Positions 1 through 7,983 of a stretch of DNA of 64,000 nt are shown piece after piece; the first letter of the stretch is position 1; the number at the start of each line of letters is the position of its first letter. The translations under genes and the position numbers were made by a program. The notes below the pieces were generated by a model. The model made no database searches. It saw only the letters and a program-made list of their open reading frames with translations, and was not told the origin of the DNA. The DNA comes from Actinocrinis sp035653575 (GTDB taxonomy: Bacteria > Actinomycetota > Actinomycetes > Streptomycetales > Catenulisporaceae): NCBI RefSeq assembly GCF_035653575.1, contig NZ_DASRBQ010000022.1:1-64000 (forward strand), read 5' to 3'.

Positions 1-797
1 CCTCGCAGTCCTGGCTCTCGGGTAGCGGGAGCGTGAACGTGCGCGTGGACCGCATCCCGGACCAGGCCCCGCTCAGCTCCCCGCAGGTGGTCTACAACCA
101 GACGGTCAGCGCCACCAGCGGCTCGATCACCGTGCCGGTCACCTTCCAGGCGGCGCATGACGCCTTCGCGATCTACCTGACGCCGAACGGCTCCTCAACC
201 GGCAACACGGTGACGGTGACGAACCCGGGTAGCCAGTCCGGCACGGTCGGCACGCCGATCACCGCGCTCCAGATCCACGCGACCGACTCGGCCGCCGGGC
301 AGACGCTGACGTACACGGCGAGCGGACTGCCTCAGGGCCTTGCGATCAGCTCCTCCGGCCTGATCTCCGGCACTCCCGCGGCGGCGGGAACCAGCACCGT
401 GACGGTGACCGCGACGGACTCGACCGGAGCCTTCGGCACCACGTCCTTCAGCTGGAGCGTCACCGGCGGCCAGAGCGGCGGCTCGTGCCAGGTCGCCTAC
501 GCCAAGACCAGCGAGTGGCCCGGCGGCTTCACGGCCAACGTGACGATCAGCAACGGCGGCACCAGCGCGATCAACGGCTGGACCCTGAAGTTCACCTTCC
601 CCGGCGACCAGAAGGTCACCAACGCCTGGAACGCGACAGTGGTCCAGTCCGGCACCGCGGTCAGCGCCACCAACGCGAGCTACAACGGCACGATCGCACC
701 GGGCGGCAACACCTCCTTCGGATTCCAGGGAACCTTCACCTCGAACGATTCCTCACCCACCGCGTTCACCCTCAACGGAGCTAACTGCAGCTCCTGA
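1..797 (+). CDS. C-terminal part of a secreted glycoside hydrolase with Ig-like and CBM2 domains (5' truncated by window)
   Basis: The frame is open from base 3, so the start and the catalytic domain lie outside the window. The visible part begins with the end of a beta-sandwich ending in AIYLTP, as found at the C-terminus of GH39/GH51-like enzymes. It continues with an Ig-like putative domain (He_PIG type, around GTVGTPI to LISGTPAAAGTSTVTV) and ends with a family 2 carbohydrate-binding module running from SCQVAYAKTSEWPGGF to the terminal GANCSS, with the paired Cys and spaced Trp residues typical of CBM2. The enzyme should be secreted and bind cellulose or a similar plant polysaccharide. 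A LacI regulator starts 50 bp downstream on the same strand and may control it. Domain calls are firm; the catalytic family is a guess. Confidence 0.85.
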   Translation, partial: SQSWLSGSGSVNVRVDRIPDQAPLSSPQVVYNQTVSATSGSITVPVTFQAAHDAFAIYLTPNGSSTGNTVTVTNPGSQSGTVGTPITALQIHATDSAAGQTLTYTASGLPQGLAISSSGLISGTPAAAGTSTVTVTATDSTGAFGTTSFSWSVTGGQSGGSCQVAYAKTSEWPGGFTANVTISNGGTSAINGWTLKFTFPGDQKVTNAWNATVVQSGTAVSATNASYNGTIAPGGNTSFGFQGTFTSNDSSPTAFTLNGANCSS

Positions 798-811
798 CTT
801 CCCTACCTCGA

Positions 812-846
812 TTGACACCCGACTGCCCGCTTCCGAGAATGATCGC
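812..846 (+). promoter_or_regulatory. Promoter of the LacI-family gene, probably leaderless
   Basis: TTGACA at 812-817 is followed by a 17-bp spacer and GAGAAT at 835-840. The GTG start of the regulator is at 847, where transcription would be expected to begin, and there is no Shine-Dalgarno sequence. This fits a leaderless transcript, which is common in actinomycetes. It also gives the regulator its own promoter, separate from the upstream hydrolase. Confidence 0.6.
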
Positions 847-1950
847 GTGACCGAGAGCGGTAACATCGCCGCACCGGCGTCCACCCCGAGCTTCAGCATC
901 TGGGACGTCGCCAGGATCGCCGGTGTGTCGCATCAGACCGTCTCGCGCGTCATCAACGGGAAGCCGAACGTCAGGGAGTCCACCCGGGCGCACGTGCTGC
1001 GGACCATCGACGAACTCGGGTTCATTCCGAGCCGCACCGCCCAGGCGCTCGCGGGCGGGCCGGTGCGCTCGGTCACCGTGCTCACCGTCGACACCGCGCT
1101 CTACGGCTGCGCGGCGGCGTTGCGCGGCATCGAGGAGGCGGCTCGCGCGGCGGGGTTCACCGTCGCGATCAGCGTCCTGGAGCCGGACTCCGCGCGCAGC
1201 AGGCAGGACGTGATCGAACGGCTCGGCGACCCGGGCCGCGCCGCGATCGTGATCGCGTTCGAGGCGGCGGGCGTCCGCGCTCTGGCCGCGCTGCCCGCCG
1301 ACTATCCGGTGGTGGGGTTGGTCGAGCGGCCAGACGACGCGGCGGACGCGGATGGGGCGAGGCTTTCGAAGGTCTGGATCGACGACCGGGGCGCCGCCGC
1401 CCACGCCACCCGGTACCTGCTCGGCCTCGGCCACAAGACCGTCCACTACCTCTCCATCCCCTCCTCCACGACGCATCAGACGCAGCGGGCCCGAGGCTGG
1501 CGCGACGCTCTGCACGAGGCGGACCGGACCGTGCCCGAACAGCTCGACGCCGGCTGGACCCCGCGGTCCGGATACCTCGCCGCACGCCGCCTCCTCGCGG
1601 ACCGCACGGTCACCGCGATCCTGTGCGGCAACGACGACGTCGCGCTCGGCGTGCTACGGGCCGCCCGCGAGACCGGCCGGCGCGTGCCCGAGGAGCTGAG
1701 CGTCGTAGGGTTCGACGATGCACCGCAGTCCGCATATCTCAGTCCCGCGCTGACGACCGTGCGCCTCGACTTCGAAGGGCTCGGCCGGGCCGGGTTCCGT
1801 CTGCTGCATCGATTGCTCGACCCGCAGAACGCACCCGAACCCGGCCTCTGGGCCGAGCCGGAGCTGATCGTGCGCGAAAGCAGCGGCCCCTACCGGCGTC
1901 CGAAGACACGACCGTCGCAAACGGCGACCGTGACTCTAGACGGCTCCTAG
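847..1950 (+). CDS. LacI-family transcriptional regulator
   Basis: A 367-aa protein with an N-terminal LacI helix-turn-helix (residues about 18-40, VARIAGVSHQTVSRVINGKP), a hinge around residue 65, and a periplasmic-binding-protein-like effector domain ending near residue 345. In this family the effector domain normally binds a sugar, and binding releases the repressor from a palindrome with a central CpG. The GTG start was chosen because the conserved HTH begins soon after it and a promoter sits exactly upstream. The adjacent CBM2 hydrolase suggests control of polysaccharide degradation. A LacI-type palindrome lies far away at 14470, but no link to this protein is shown. It converges on the ammonium transporter with 7 bp between stop codons. 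Confidence 0.93.
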   Translation: MTESGNIAAPASTPSFSIWDVARIAGVSHQTVSRVINGKPNVRESTRAHVLRTIDELGFIPSRTAQALAGGPVRSVTVLTVDTALYGCAAALRGIEEAARAAGFTVAISVLEPDSARSRQDVIERLGDPGRAAIVIAFEAAGVRALAALPADYPVVGLVERPDDAADADGARLSKVWIDDRGAAAHATRYLLGLGHKTVHYLSIPSSTTHQTQRARGWRDALHEADRTVPEQLDAGWTPRSGYLAARRLLADRTVTAILCGNDDVALGVLRAARETGRRVPEELSVVGFDDAPQSAYLSPALTTVRLDFEGLGRAGFRLLHRLLDPQNAPEPGLWAEPELIVRESSGPYRRPKTRPSQTATVTLDGS

Positions 1951-1968
1951 ACGAGTGCTAGACGGCGT
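1936..1968. repeat. Three 11-bp direct repeats across the lacI/amt stop codons
   Basis: CTAGACG occurs at 1936, 1947 and 1958, giving three tandem 11-bp units (CTAGACGGCTC, CTAGACGAGTG, CTAGACGGCGT). The second and third supply or abut the TAG stops of the two convergent genes. I see no strong hairpin here. Confidence 0.6.
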
Positions 1969-3352
1969 CTTCTGATTCCTCCATGGATTCCCAGTCCGCA
2001 GCGCTCAAAGTCGCGCGAGCGGGCGCCGTCGCCGCGGCGACGCTGGCCGCCGCGCGGTGCAGCGTGCCGGTCAGCCCGCCCCAGTCGTAGGCGGTTTCGG
2101 CGTGCTCGGTCAGGTCCACCCCGGTCACCTCGGCCTCCGCGCTGACCCGCAGGCCGATGGTCGCGTGCACCAGCTTGGCCAGCAGGTAGGAGACCGTGAA
2201 GGTGTAGGCGAACACGATGCCCGCTCCCTCGGCCTGCGCCCACAGCTGGTCCAGGCCGCCGCCGTAGAACAGCCCGGCCCGCGCGCCGTTGGAGAACCCC
2301 GAGACCTCCTCCGGCGCGGCGAACAGCCCGATCAGCAGCGTGCCGACGATGCCGCCGACCAGGTGCACGCCGACCACGTCGAGCGAGTCGTCGAAGTCGA
2401 ACCGGTACTTGAGGTTCACCGCGTAGCAGCACACTGAGCCGGCGGCCAGGCCGATGAAGATGGCGCCGATCGGGGAGACCGAGGCGCAGGACGGGGTGAT
2501 CGCGACCATCCCGGCCACCGCCCCCGAGGCGGCGCCGACGGTGGTGAACGTGCCGTGCTGGATCTTCTCCGCGGCCAGCCAGCCGAACACCGCCGTGCAC
2601 GCGGCGATCTGCGTGTTCAGGAACACCAGCGAGGCCTGGCCGCCCGCGGTGAAGGTGGAGCCGGCGTTGAAGCCGAACCAGCCGAACCACAGCAGCGCGG
2701 CGCCGAGCATCACGAACGGCACGTTGTGCGGCCGCATCGGGTCCTTCCTGAACCCGATGCGCTTTCCCACCACCAGGGCGCAGGCCAGCGCCCCGGCCCC
2801 GGAGTTGATCTCCACGGCGGTGCCGCCGGCGAAGTCCATCACGTGCAGCCTGGCGTTGATGAAGCCGTTGGGCGAGAAGACCCAGTGCGCGACCGGGAAG
2901 TAGATCAGCGTCACCCAGCCGAGCACGTAGACCGTCCACCCGACGAACTTGGTGCGGTCCGCGATCGCGCCGGAGATCAGGGCCGGGGTGATGATCGCGA
3001 ACATCAGCTGGAAGCAGGCGACCGCGAAGATCGGTACGCCGCTCGAGCCGTAGGTGCCGGGATGGCCGGAGCCGGCGCCGGTGGCGACGCCGTGCATCCC
3101 CCACTGCGCGAGCGTGCCCCAGAAACCGTTCCCTTGTGCTTCGTTCGCGTTACCGAATGCCACCGTCCAGCCGTAGAGCACCCACGCGACGGTGACCACG
3201 GCGATGCAGATGAAATTCATCATCAGCATATTGAGTACGTTCTTCGCGCGGATCATGCCGCCGTAGAAGAAGGCCAGGCCGGGGGTCATGAGCAGAACGA
3301 GCGCGGAACTCACGAGCACCCACGCTGTGTTGCCGGTGTCCACTGTTGGCAC
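1958..3352 (-). CDS. amt: Ammonium transporter (Amt family) with a Glu at the first twin-His position
   Basis: A 464-aa, 11-helix Amt protein that moves ammonium across the cytoplasmic membrane. The family signature is clear (DFAGGTAVEINSGAGALA), as are the GWFGFNAGS and DVVGVHLVGGIVG segments. The second pore histidine (GVH) is present, but the first, equivalent to E. coli AmtB His168 in GGTVVHIN, is Glu (codon GAG). A similar replacement is known in some fungal Mep transporters. The GTG start is preceded by GAAGGA. The C-terminal tail retains the D...EHAETAYDW region that contacts GlnK in homologues. No glnK or glnD follows, unlike the usual actinomycete operon, so this may be an orphan or second copy. 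GlnR-like half-sites lie about 100-140 bp upstream. Confidence 0.95.
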   Translation of the reverse strand: MPTVDTGNTAWVLVSSALVLLMTPGLAFFYGGMIRAKNVLNMLMMNFICIAVVTVAWVLYGWTVAFGNANEAQGNGFWGTLAQWGMHGVATGAGSGHPGTYGSSGVPIFAVACFQLMFAIITPALISGAIADRTKFVGWTVYVLGWVTLIYFPVAHWVFSPNGFINARLHVMDFAGGTAVEINSGAGALACALVVGKRIGFRKDPMRPHNVPFVMLGAALLWFGWFGFNAGSTFTAGGQASLVFLNTQIAACTAVFGWLAAEKIQHGTFTTVGAASGAVAGMVAITPSCASVSPIGAIFIGLAAGSVCCYAVNLKYRFDFDDSLDVVGVHLVGGIVGTLLIGLFAAPEEVSGFSNGARAGLFYGGGLDQLWAQAEGAGIVFAYTFTVSYLLAKLVHATIGLRVSAEAEVTGVDLTEHAETAYDWGGLTGTLHRAAASVAAATAPARATLSAADWESMEESEDAV

Positions 3353-3455
3353 GGTTAACGATTCCTTCGGTCGGCGCGGCTCTCGCCAAGGTCAGCAGGG
3401 CGATGCGGTGCTCCGACACGATCGCGGCGCAGCGTTACCGCACGCGGCGCGAGAT

Positions 3456-3491
3456 GTTTCGGCCAGGTGACAAATGCAACGCTGGCGTTAC
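3456..3491 (-). promoter_or_regulatory. GlnR-type binding element upstream of amt
   Basis: Read on the minus strand toward amt, GTCAC-N6-GAAAC occupies 3471-3456, an exact match to the actinomycete GlnR a-site/b-site pattern (GTNAC-N6-GAAAC). A second, weaker pair, GTAAC-N6-GTTGC, lies immediately upstream (3491-3476), 4 bp away instead of the usual 6. Nitrogen control of amt by GlnR is well established in Streptomyces; its operation here is inferred from the match. Confidence 0.65.
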
Positions 3492-3520
3492 GACTAGTTG
3501 ACGCGGCCCCCGGGGATTCG

Positions 3521-3584
3521 GCGCAGTGGGCAGACAGCGCAGCGAGCATTCAGCGCAGCGAGCATTCAGCGCGGCGAGCAGACA
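3521..3584. repeat. Four tandem 16-bp repeats abutting a terminator hairpin
   Basis: Units at 3521-3536, 3537-3552, 3553-3568 and 3569-3584. The two central copies are identical (GCGCAGCGAGCATTCA); the outer copies both end in AGACA. The array ends exactly where the hairpin at 3585 begins, between the amt promoter region and the 3' end of the lipoprotein gene. Confidence 0.85.
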
Positions 3585-3626
3585 GCACTGTGCGGAGCCC
3601 TCCGGTACGAGGGCTCCGCACAGTGC
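3585..3626 (-). terminator. Perfect 18-bp stem-loop downstream of the lipoprotein gene
   Basis: GCACTGTGCGGAGCCCTC at 3585-3602 is the exact reverse complement of 3609-3626, with a 6-base loop. It starts 15 bases after the stop of the minus-strand lipoprotein gene. There is no clear U-tract, as is common for actinomycete terminators. Its symmetry means it could act on either strand. Confidence 0.8.
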
Positions 3627-3640
3627 TCAGTGTTCTGATG

Positions 3641-5521
3641 TCATCCGTTGGCACAGAGCAGCGGTCGGAAGGGCAGCGCGGGGGCGCCGTTCGCGACGAT
3701 CGTGTTGCTGTCGCCCTGGTGCAGGTTGAGGTACCAGGTGCCGCTGGCCGGCATCGAGTTGACCCCGGTGACGGTCCGGGTTTGGTCGACCACGTTGCCG
3801 CGGGCGTCCGCCTGGAAGTCCATCAGCATGTAGAGCACCGCGCCCTGGCTCTGGCAGCTGCCGCTGTGGATGTGCGCGGCGTGGGCGCCCGGCGTCAGAC
3901 CGCCCGCGTTGAGCGTGACGGTGAGCGTGTGCGCAGCCGCGTCGTAAGCGATCGTGGCCCGACCGGTCAAGGGGCCAACGTTGACGCCGTTGGTGTTCAC
4001 GTCGATGCCGGTCAGGCTCGACCGCGTACCCCACGGGCTGGAGGAGAGCTGTCCGCTGCGCGCGATCGGCTCGGCGGCAAGCGCTGTGTTTCCGTTGCTG
4101 CCATTGCTGCCGGAGTTGGTGGCGTCGCTGCCGATCGTGCCGAGCCGGATGACGAATCGGCTGCCGTAGGGCAGGGTCCTGACAGAGCCGGTCGCCTGCA
4201 GCGTCGCGTTGGCCGCGCCGGTGGCGCCGGCGGTCAGCGGGCCGGCGAAGGGCACGATCGGGGTGGTGGCGCCGTAGGAACCGGGCGCGTCGATCTCCAC
4301 GGTGTGCGACGAGCCCGGCGTCAGTCCGGTGACGGCCACGGTCGCCGTGACGTTGCCGTCGCCGTCGCGGTGCAGCGTCACGCTGCCGGTCGGCATCGGC
4401 GCGAGCGACAGGTGGCGGACCGCGGGACGGCTCGGCGTGGCCAGCATGCCGTCCGTGTTGCCCGCGCCGTCGACGTAGAAGCCGACGAGGGCGCCGGCGT
4501 CGTTCACGCCGTTGACCGTGGTGGTGCCGGCCCCCGCCGGGTCGTCCACCTGCTTGAAGCCGCCGGCCGCCGTCCAGGTGAAGCCGTGCGTCTGCGCGGC
4601 GTTCCCCGTGCCCACCTGGTAGAAGCCGACGACCTCGCGGTGGTCGTTGACCCCGAGCGCCTGCGTCGTCGCGGCGCCCGGGTAGGCCAGGGTGGTCAGC
4701 GTGCCGTGCGCCGTGAGCAGGAAGCCCTCGGTCGCGCCGGCCGAGCCGGCGAAGAAGCCTGCGACGTCGCCGTTGTCGTTGATCGCGGTGGCGGTGGTGC
4801 TCGTCGCCCGCGAGACGGTGATCGTGTGGAAGGTGTGGCGGTCGATGTTGTATTCGTACCCGTGGTTGTTGCCGGCCGCGTCGGTGTAGAACCCGACCGC
4901 GTTGTCGTAGTCGTTGACGCCGAGCAGCTGGTTCACCGGCGGGTTGGCGTTGTTGCCGGTCGGGAACGCGACCCGGTGGAAAGCGCCGTCGCGGTAGTAG
5001 AAGCCGGTGTTGTCGTTCATCTGGTTGGCGTTGTTCATGGCGGACCAGAAGCCGACCGTCACGTCGTGGCCGTTGATCGCGGTGACCTGGGTCTGCGCCG
5101 AGCCGGGGAAGTTCTCGTTCACGAAGTGGCCCCCGCCGTTGCCCACCCGGTAGCCCTTGTTCGGGTGGCCCTGCGCCCCGGAGCCGAAGTACCCGGCGAT
5201 GACCCCGGAGTTGTTGATGCCGAGCAGCTGGTTGAACGTCGGGTCCGCGCCGTCGTTCACGGTGCGGAACGCGTACGAGACCGGCTGGGTGAACGAAGCG
5301 GAGTCAGCCGGCGATGACGTGCCGTCGCCCTGCGTGGTCGTGTTGCCGTTCATCGCGCCGCTCTGGTCCATCGCGCCGGAGGTGCCCGGGGCCGCCGTGC
5401 CGGTCTGCGTCTTCCCGTTGGCCGCGGAGCCGATCGTCCCCAAACCCGCTGACTTAGGCGTGCAAGCCGCTGCGGCTCCGACGACCGCGGTCGCCATGAT
5501 GCACGCGAGTGCCTTCTTCAT
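3641..5521 (-). CDS. Secreted lipoprotein with HAF-type repeats and a CHRD-like domain
   Basis: A 626-aa protein starting at an ATG behind a GGGAT-type ribosome site. The N-terminus is a short lipoprotein signal ending AAAAC, with the lipidated Cys at about residue 20; the Ala at -3 is a weak lipobox. After a Ser/Thr/Gly linker, residues about 75-370 hold repeated units of the pattern LLGINNSGVIAGYF / ALGVNDHREVVGFY, the 'extracellular HAF' repeat thought to form a propeller-like fold. The C-terminus (about 515-620) contains AAHIHSGSCQSQG...WYLNLHQGD, resembling CHRD domains. The role is unknown; binding or adhesion at the cell surface is plausible. A monocistronic unit is likely, since a strong hairpin follows. 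A long plus-strand frame across it is a composition artefact. Confidence 0.8.
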   Translation of the reverse strand: MKKALACIMATAVVGAAAACTPKSAGLGTIGSAANGKTQTGTAAPGTSGAMDQSGAMNGNTTTQGDGTSSPADSASFTQPVSYAFRTVNDGADPTFNQLLGINNSGVIAGYFGSGAQGHPNKGYRVGNGGGHFVNENFPGSAQTQVTAINGHDVTVGFWSAMNNANQMNDNTGFYYRDGAFHRVAFPTGNNANPPVNQLLGVNDYDNAVGFYTDAAGNNHGYEYNIDRHTFHTITVSRATSTTATAINDNGDVAGFFAGSAGATEGFLLTAHGTLTTLAYPGAATTQALGVNDHREVVGFYQVGTGNAAQTHGFTWTAAGGFKQVDDPAGAGTTTVNGVNDAGALVGFYVDGAGNTDGMLATPSRPAVRHLSLAPMPTGSVTLHRDGDGNVTATVAVTGLTPGSSHTVEIDAPGSYGATTPIVPFAGPLTAGATGAANATLQATGSVRTLPYGSRFVIRLGTIGSDATNSGSNGSNGNTALAAEPIARSGQLSSSPWGTRSSLTGIDVNTNGVNVGPLTGRATIAYDAAAHTLTVTLNAGGLTPGAHAAHIHSGSCQSQGAVLYMLMDFQADARGNVVDQTRTVTGVNSMPASGTWYLNLHQGDSNTIVANGAPALPFRPLLCANG

Positions 5522-5753
5522 GCTGATCCCTACCCCTGACTGCCGAATTCCGGGCCGGCCGCTGCCTGGTCGCCTGGTCGCCTGCGCTTCTGCCTGCCGG
5601 CCGTGCGGTGCCTGATCGCACTATTGATGCTGCCTGGCGGGGGCGGGGAAGACGATCATGCAGGCATGCGGAACGCGGGGGTGTGCGTGCACCCCCGGCC
5701 GGGTTCGCGCGCGGCACGCGGGCAGGGGCGTGCGCGCCCTGGTCAGGGTTCGG

Positions 5754-6428
5754 TCACTGGTGCTGAGATTTGGAGTCGAGCAGGGTGAGCACCGCGGCCA
5801 CGCGGCGGTCCATGTCGACGCTGTCGCCGAGTCCGAGCTTCGCGAACAGGGTGTTGATGTGCTTCTGCACGGCGCGCTCGGTCAGGAACAGGCTCTTCGC
5901 GATCGTGGCGTTGTTCTTGCCCTGGGCCATCTGCTCGAGGACCTCGCGCTCGCGGCGGGTGAGGCTGGCCAGCGGTGAACCCTCGGCCCGCTCGCGCCGT
6001 GTGACGAGTGCCTCGACCAGCTGCGGATCGAGGGCGGACCCGCCGGCGGCCACCTGGTGCAGCGAGCGCTGCAGTTCGGCGATGTCGCCGATGCGCTCCT
6101 TGAGCAGGTAGCCGGCCCCGGAGGCGCCGGCGCGCAGGAACTCGTAGGCGTATTGGGGGTCGGCGAATTGGGTCAGCAGGATCACCCCGGTGCCGGGGTA
6201 GCGCTCGCGGATCGCCGCGGCGGCGGCCAGGCCCTCGGTCGAGTGGCCCGGCGGCATCCGGATGTCGGTGATCACCACGTCGGGCCGGTGCTCCTCGACG
6301 GCCGCGAGCAGCGCCTCGCCGTCCGCCACCGCCGCGAGCAGTTCGACGTCGTCAAGCGCTTGGAGCAGCGCCGCGGTGCCTGCCCTCAGCAGGTAGTTGT
6401 CCTCGGCGAGGACCACGCGGATCGACAC
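5754..6428 (-). CDS. NarL/LuxR-type response regulator
   Basis: A 224-aa regulator from a GTG at 6428 (SVSIRVVLAED context), chosen because GGGAGGGG lies just upstream and receiver homology begins at residue 3; an ATG 12 codons earlier is an alternative. The receiver has the acidic pair E9-D10, phospho-acceptor D55 (DVVITDIRMPP) and K110. A linker leads to a LuxR-type HTH (about 155-205, LTRREREVLEQMAQGKNN...). It is divergent from the two kinase genes at 6592-10334 and should be their partner. A 22-bp inverted repeat (6466-6487) in the shared control region could be an autoregulatory site. Confidence 0.9.
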   Translation of the reverse strand: MSIRVVLAEDNYLLRAGTAALLQALDDVELLAAVADGEALLAAVEEHRPDVVITDIRMPPGHSTEGLAAAAAIRERYPGTGVILLTQFADPQYAYEFLRAGASGAGYLLKERIGDIAELQRSLHQVAAGGSALDPQLVEALVTRRERAEGSPLASLTRREREVLEQMAQGKNNATIAKSLFLTERAVQKHINTLFAKLGLGDSVDMDRRVAAVLTLLDSKSQHQ

Positions 6429-6465
6429 TGCCCCTCCCGTCGCCCGGCGATGTCTGGTATCCAAA

Positions 6466-6487
6466 GCGCATCAGATCGCAGATGCGC
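6466..6487. promoter_or_regulatory. Inverted repeat between response regulator and kinase genes
   Basis: GCGCATC (6466-6472) and GATGCGC (6481-6487) are perfect 7-bp arms around 8 bases. The site is in the divergent region, about 40 bp upstream of the regulator's GTG and 105 bp upstream of the first kinase ATG. A binding site for the LuxR-type regulator is inferred from position only. Confidence 0.4.
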
Positions 6488-6591
6488 TGCACGGTCAATC
6501 GCGACAAGTTTCCCAGAGCGCCGCCGGCTAAGCCGCCACGGCGCGGCGCGGATCCCGCGGTCGTCGGCGTGTCGGCCGGGAGGTGCAGTCG

Positions 6592-7983
6592 ATGCAGGGT
6601 TTTGAGAGCGGCGGCGCTCGCGCGGTCGTGAGCGGTCTGGTCGAGACGGTCTTCGCCGCGGCATACGTGGTCGCGGTGTACGAACTCGTCGTCGCGGGCG
6701 GCATCGCGCTGTGGTCGACCGCGACCGACGACTGGATCCTGCAGATGTGGATCGTGGCCGCCGTGATCTGCGGGATCGGCTTGAAGCCGGTCCGTTCGCT
6801 CGCGCGCGTGCTGCTGCGGCGCGTCTGGCCGCCGACGGGGGAGCCGTACGCCGCGCTCGCCTCCTTCGTCGCCGCGGCGTCCGCGGTAGACCAAGACCGG
6901 GATCAAGACCAGGACGAGGGCCGGGACCAGCCCGCGCTGCGGCGGCTGGCGCAGCTCGCGATGGCCGGGACCGGGGCGCAGGCCGCCGCGGTCTGGTGCC
7001 GGGAGGCCGACGGGACGCTGCGCCGTGCCGCGCGGTGGCCGGACGACGGCGCTCTGGAGGGCGGCGGCGAAAGCGTCGCAGACCTCGCCGAACTCGCGGC
7101 GTCGCCGGGCGTCGATCACCTCGTCTCAGTACTCGACGCGGGGGAGTCGCTCGGCGCGCTGGCATTAACCGTCGCACCCACCCGCGGCCTGACTCCCCGC
7201 GACGAGCGGCTGGCGGCGGACATGGCGAACGCGGCCGGGCCGCTGCTGCGTAACGCCGAACTGACCGCCCGGCTGGCCGAGCACGTGCGCCGGCAGACCG
7301 AGCAGGCCGCCGAGCTCGACAGCTCGCGCAGGCGGGTGCTCGCGGCCCGCGACGCCGCCCGGGAGCAGCTCGGCCGGGAGATCGGCGCGAACGTCGGCGA
7401 TCCGCTGTTGCAGTGTTCTGCCACGGTGTCCGCGCTGCTCGACGACGAGGCCGGCCGCACGTCCCGCTGGGGCGACGAGCTGGCCGGCATGGCGAGGCTG
7501 ATCGATTCCGCGATCGGCGACTTCCGCCGGATCGTGCACGGCGTCTACCCGGCCGTGCTCACCGACCACGGACTGGCGTCGGCGCTGGAGAACCTTCTCA
7601 ACGACCTGCCGCGGCGCGCCGTGCTCAACGCGCCGAGCCTGCCGAGGCTCCCGGCGCGAGTGGAGTCCGGGGTGTACTTCTGCGTCACGGCGATGGTCGG
7701 CTCGCTTCCTGCCGGGACGGAACGGCCGCTGCGCGTGGACGTCGATGTCGACGACGCGTCGCTGACCATCGTGATCCTCGACGGCGACGAGCCTTCCGGT
7801 GACGGCGAATCGGCGCGGCCAGCGACGCCGGAGCTGCCGGAGGTGCTGTCCGACCGCGTCGAGGCGCTGGAGGGGACCTTGCGCGCCACCAGCGGCCGGG
7901 AATGGTCGCGCTACGAGCTCGCGGTGCCGTTGACGGCGAGCGAGGAAAGCGCGGCGACGAAAGACGGGGCGGTCCGCGCATGA
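6592..7983 (+). CDS. Degenerate histidine-kinase-like protein (pseudokinase) with TM helices and GAF-like domain
   Basis: A 463-aa protein starting at ATG 6592, 8 bases after GGGAGG; a GTG at 6583 would overlap that ribosome site. Two N-terminal TM helices (about 10-60) are followed by a GAF-like domain and a HisKA_3-like helix pair. Where the next gene has RDLHDGAQ, this one has REIGANVG, so Gly265 stands in for the phospho-accepting His. The ATPase part (VYFCVTAMVGSL...) also lacks the Asn of the N-box and clear glycine loops. Catalytic activity is therefore unlikely. Its stop overlaps the ATG of the intact kinase (ATGA), so the two are translationally coupled and may form a heterodimer in which this partner senses or modulates. 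Confidence 0.8.
   Translation: MQGFESGGARAVVSGLVETVFAAAYVVAVYELVVAGGIALWSTATDDWILQMWIVAAVICGIGLKPVRSLARVLLRRVWPPTGEPYAALASFVAAASAVDQDRDQDQDEGRDQPALRRLAQLAMAGTGAQAAAVWCREADGTLRRAARWPDDGALEGGGESVADLAELAASPGVDHLVSVLDAGESLGALALTVAPTRGLTPRDERLAADMANAAGPLLRNAELTARLAEHVRRQTEQAAELDSSRRRVLAARDAAREQLGREIGANVGDPLLQCSATVSALLDDEAGRTSRWGDELAGMARLIDSAIGDFRRIVHGVYPAVLTDHGLASALENLLNDLPRRAVLNAPSLPRLPARVESGVYFCVTAMVGSLPAGTERPLRVDVDVDDASLTIVILDGDEPSGDGESARPATPELPEVLSDRVEALEGTLRATSGREWSRYELAVPLTASEESAATKDGAVRA

Noticed and set aside
3521..3584. Four regularly spaced repeats as a CRISPR array
   Set aside because: The 16-bp units are contiguous with no spacers, and there are no cas genes.
3467..5317. 616-codon open frame on the plus strand
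   Set aside because: It lies opposite the HAF/CHRD lipoprotein, is extremely Arg/Val/Gly-rich and matches no family. It is a GC-bias shadow of the minus-strand gene.
6583..6591. GTG 6583 as the start of the pseudokinase
   Set aside because: The GTG overlaps the Shine-Dalgarno sequence; ATG 6592 has ideal spacing.
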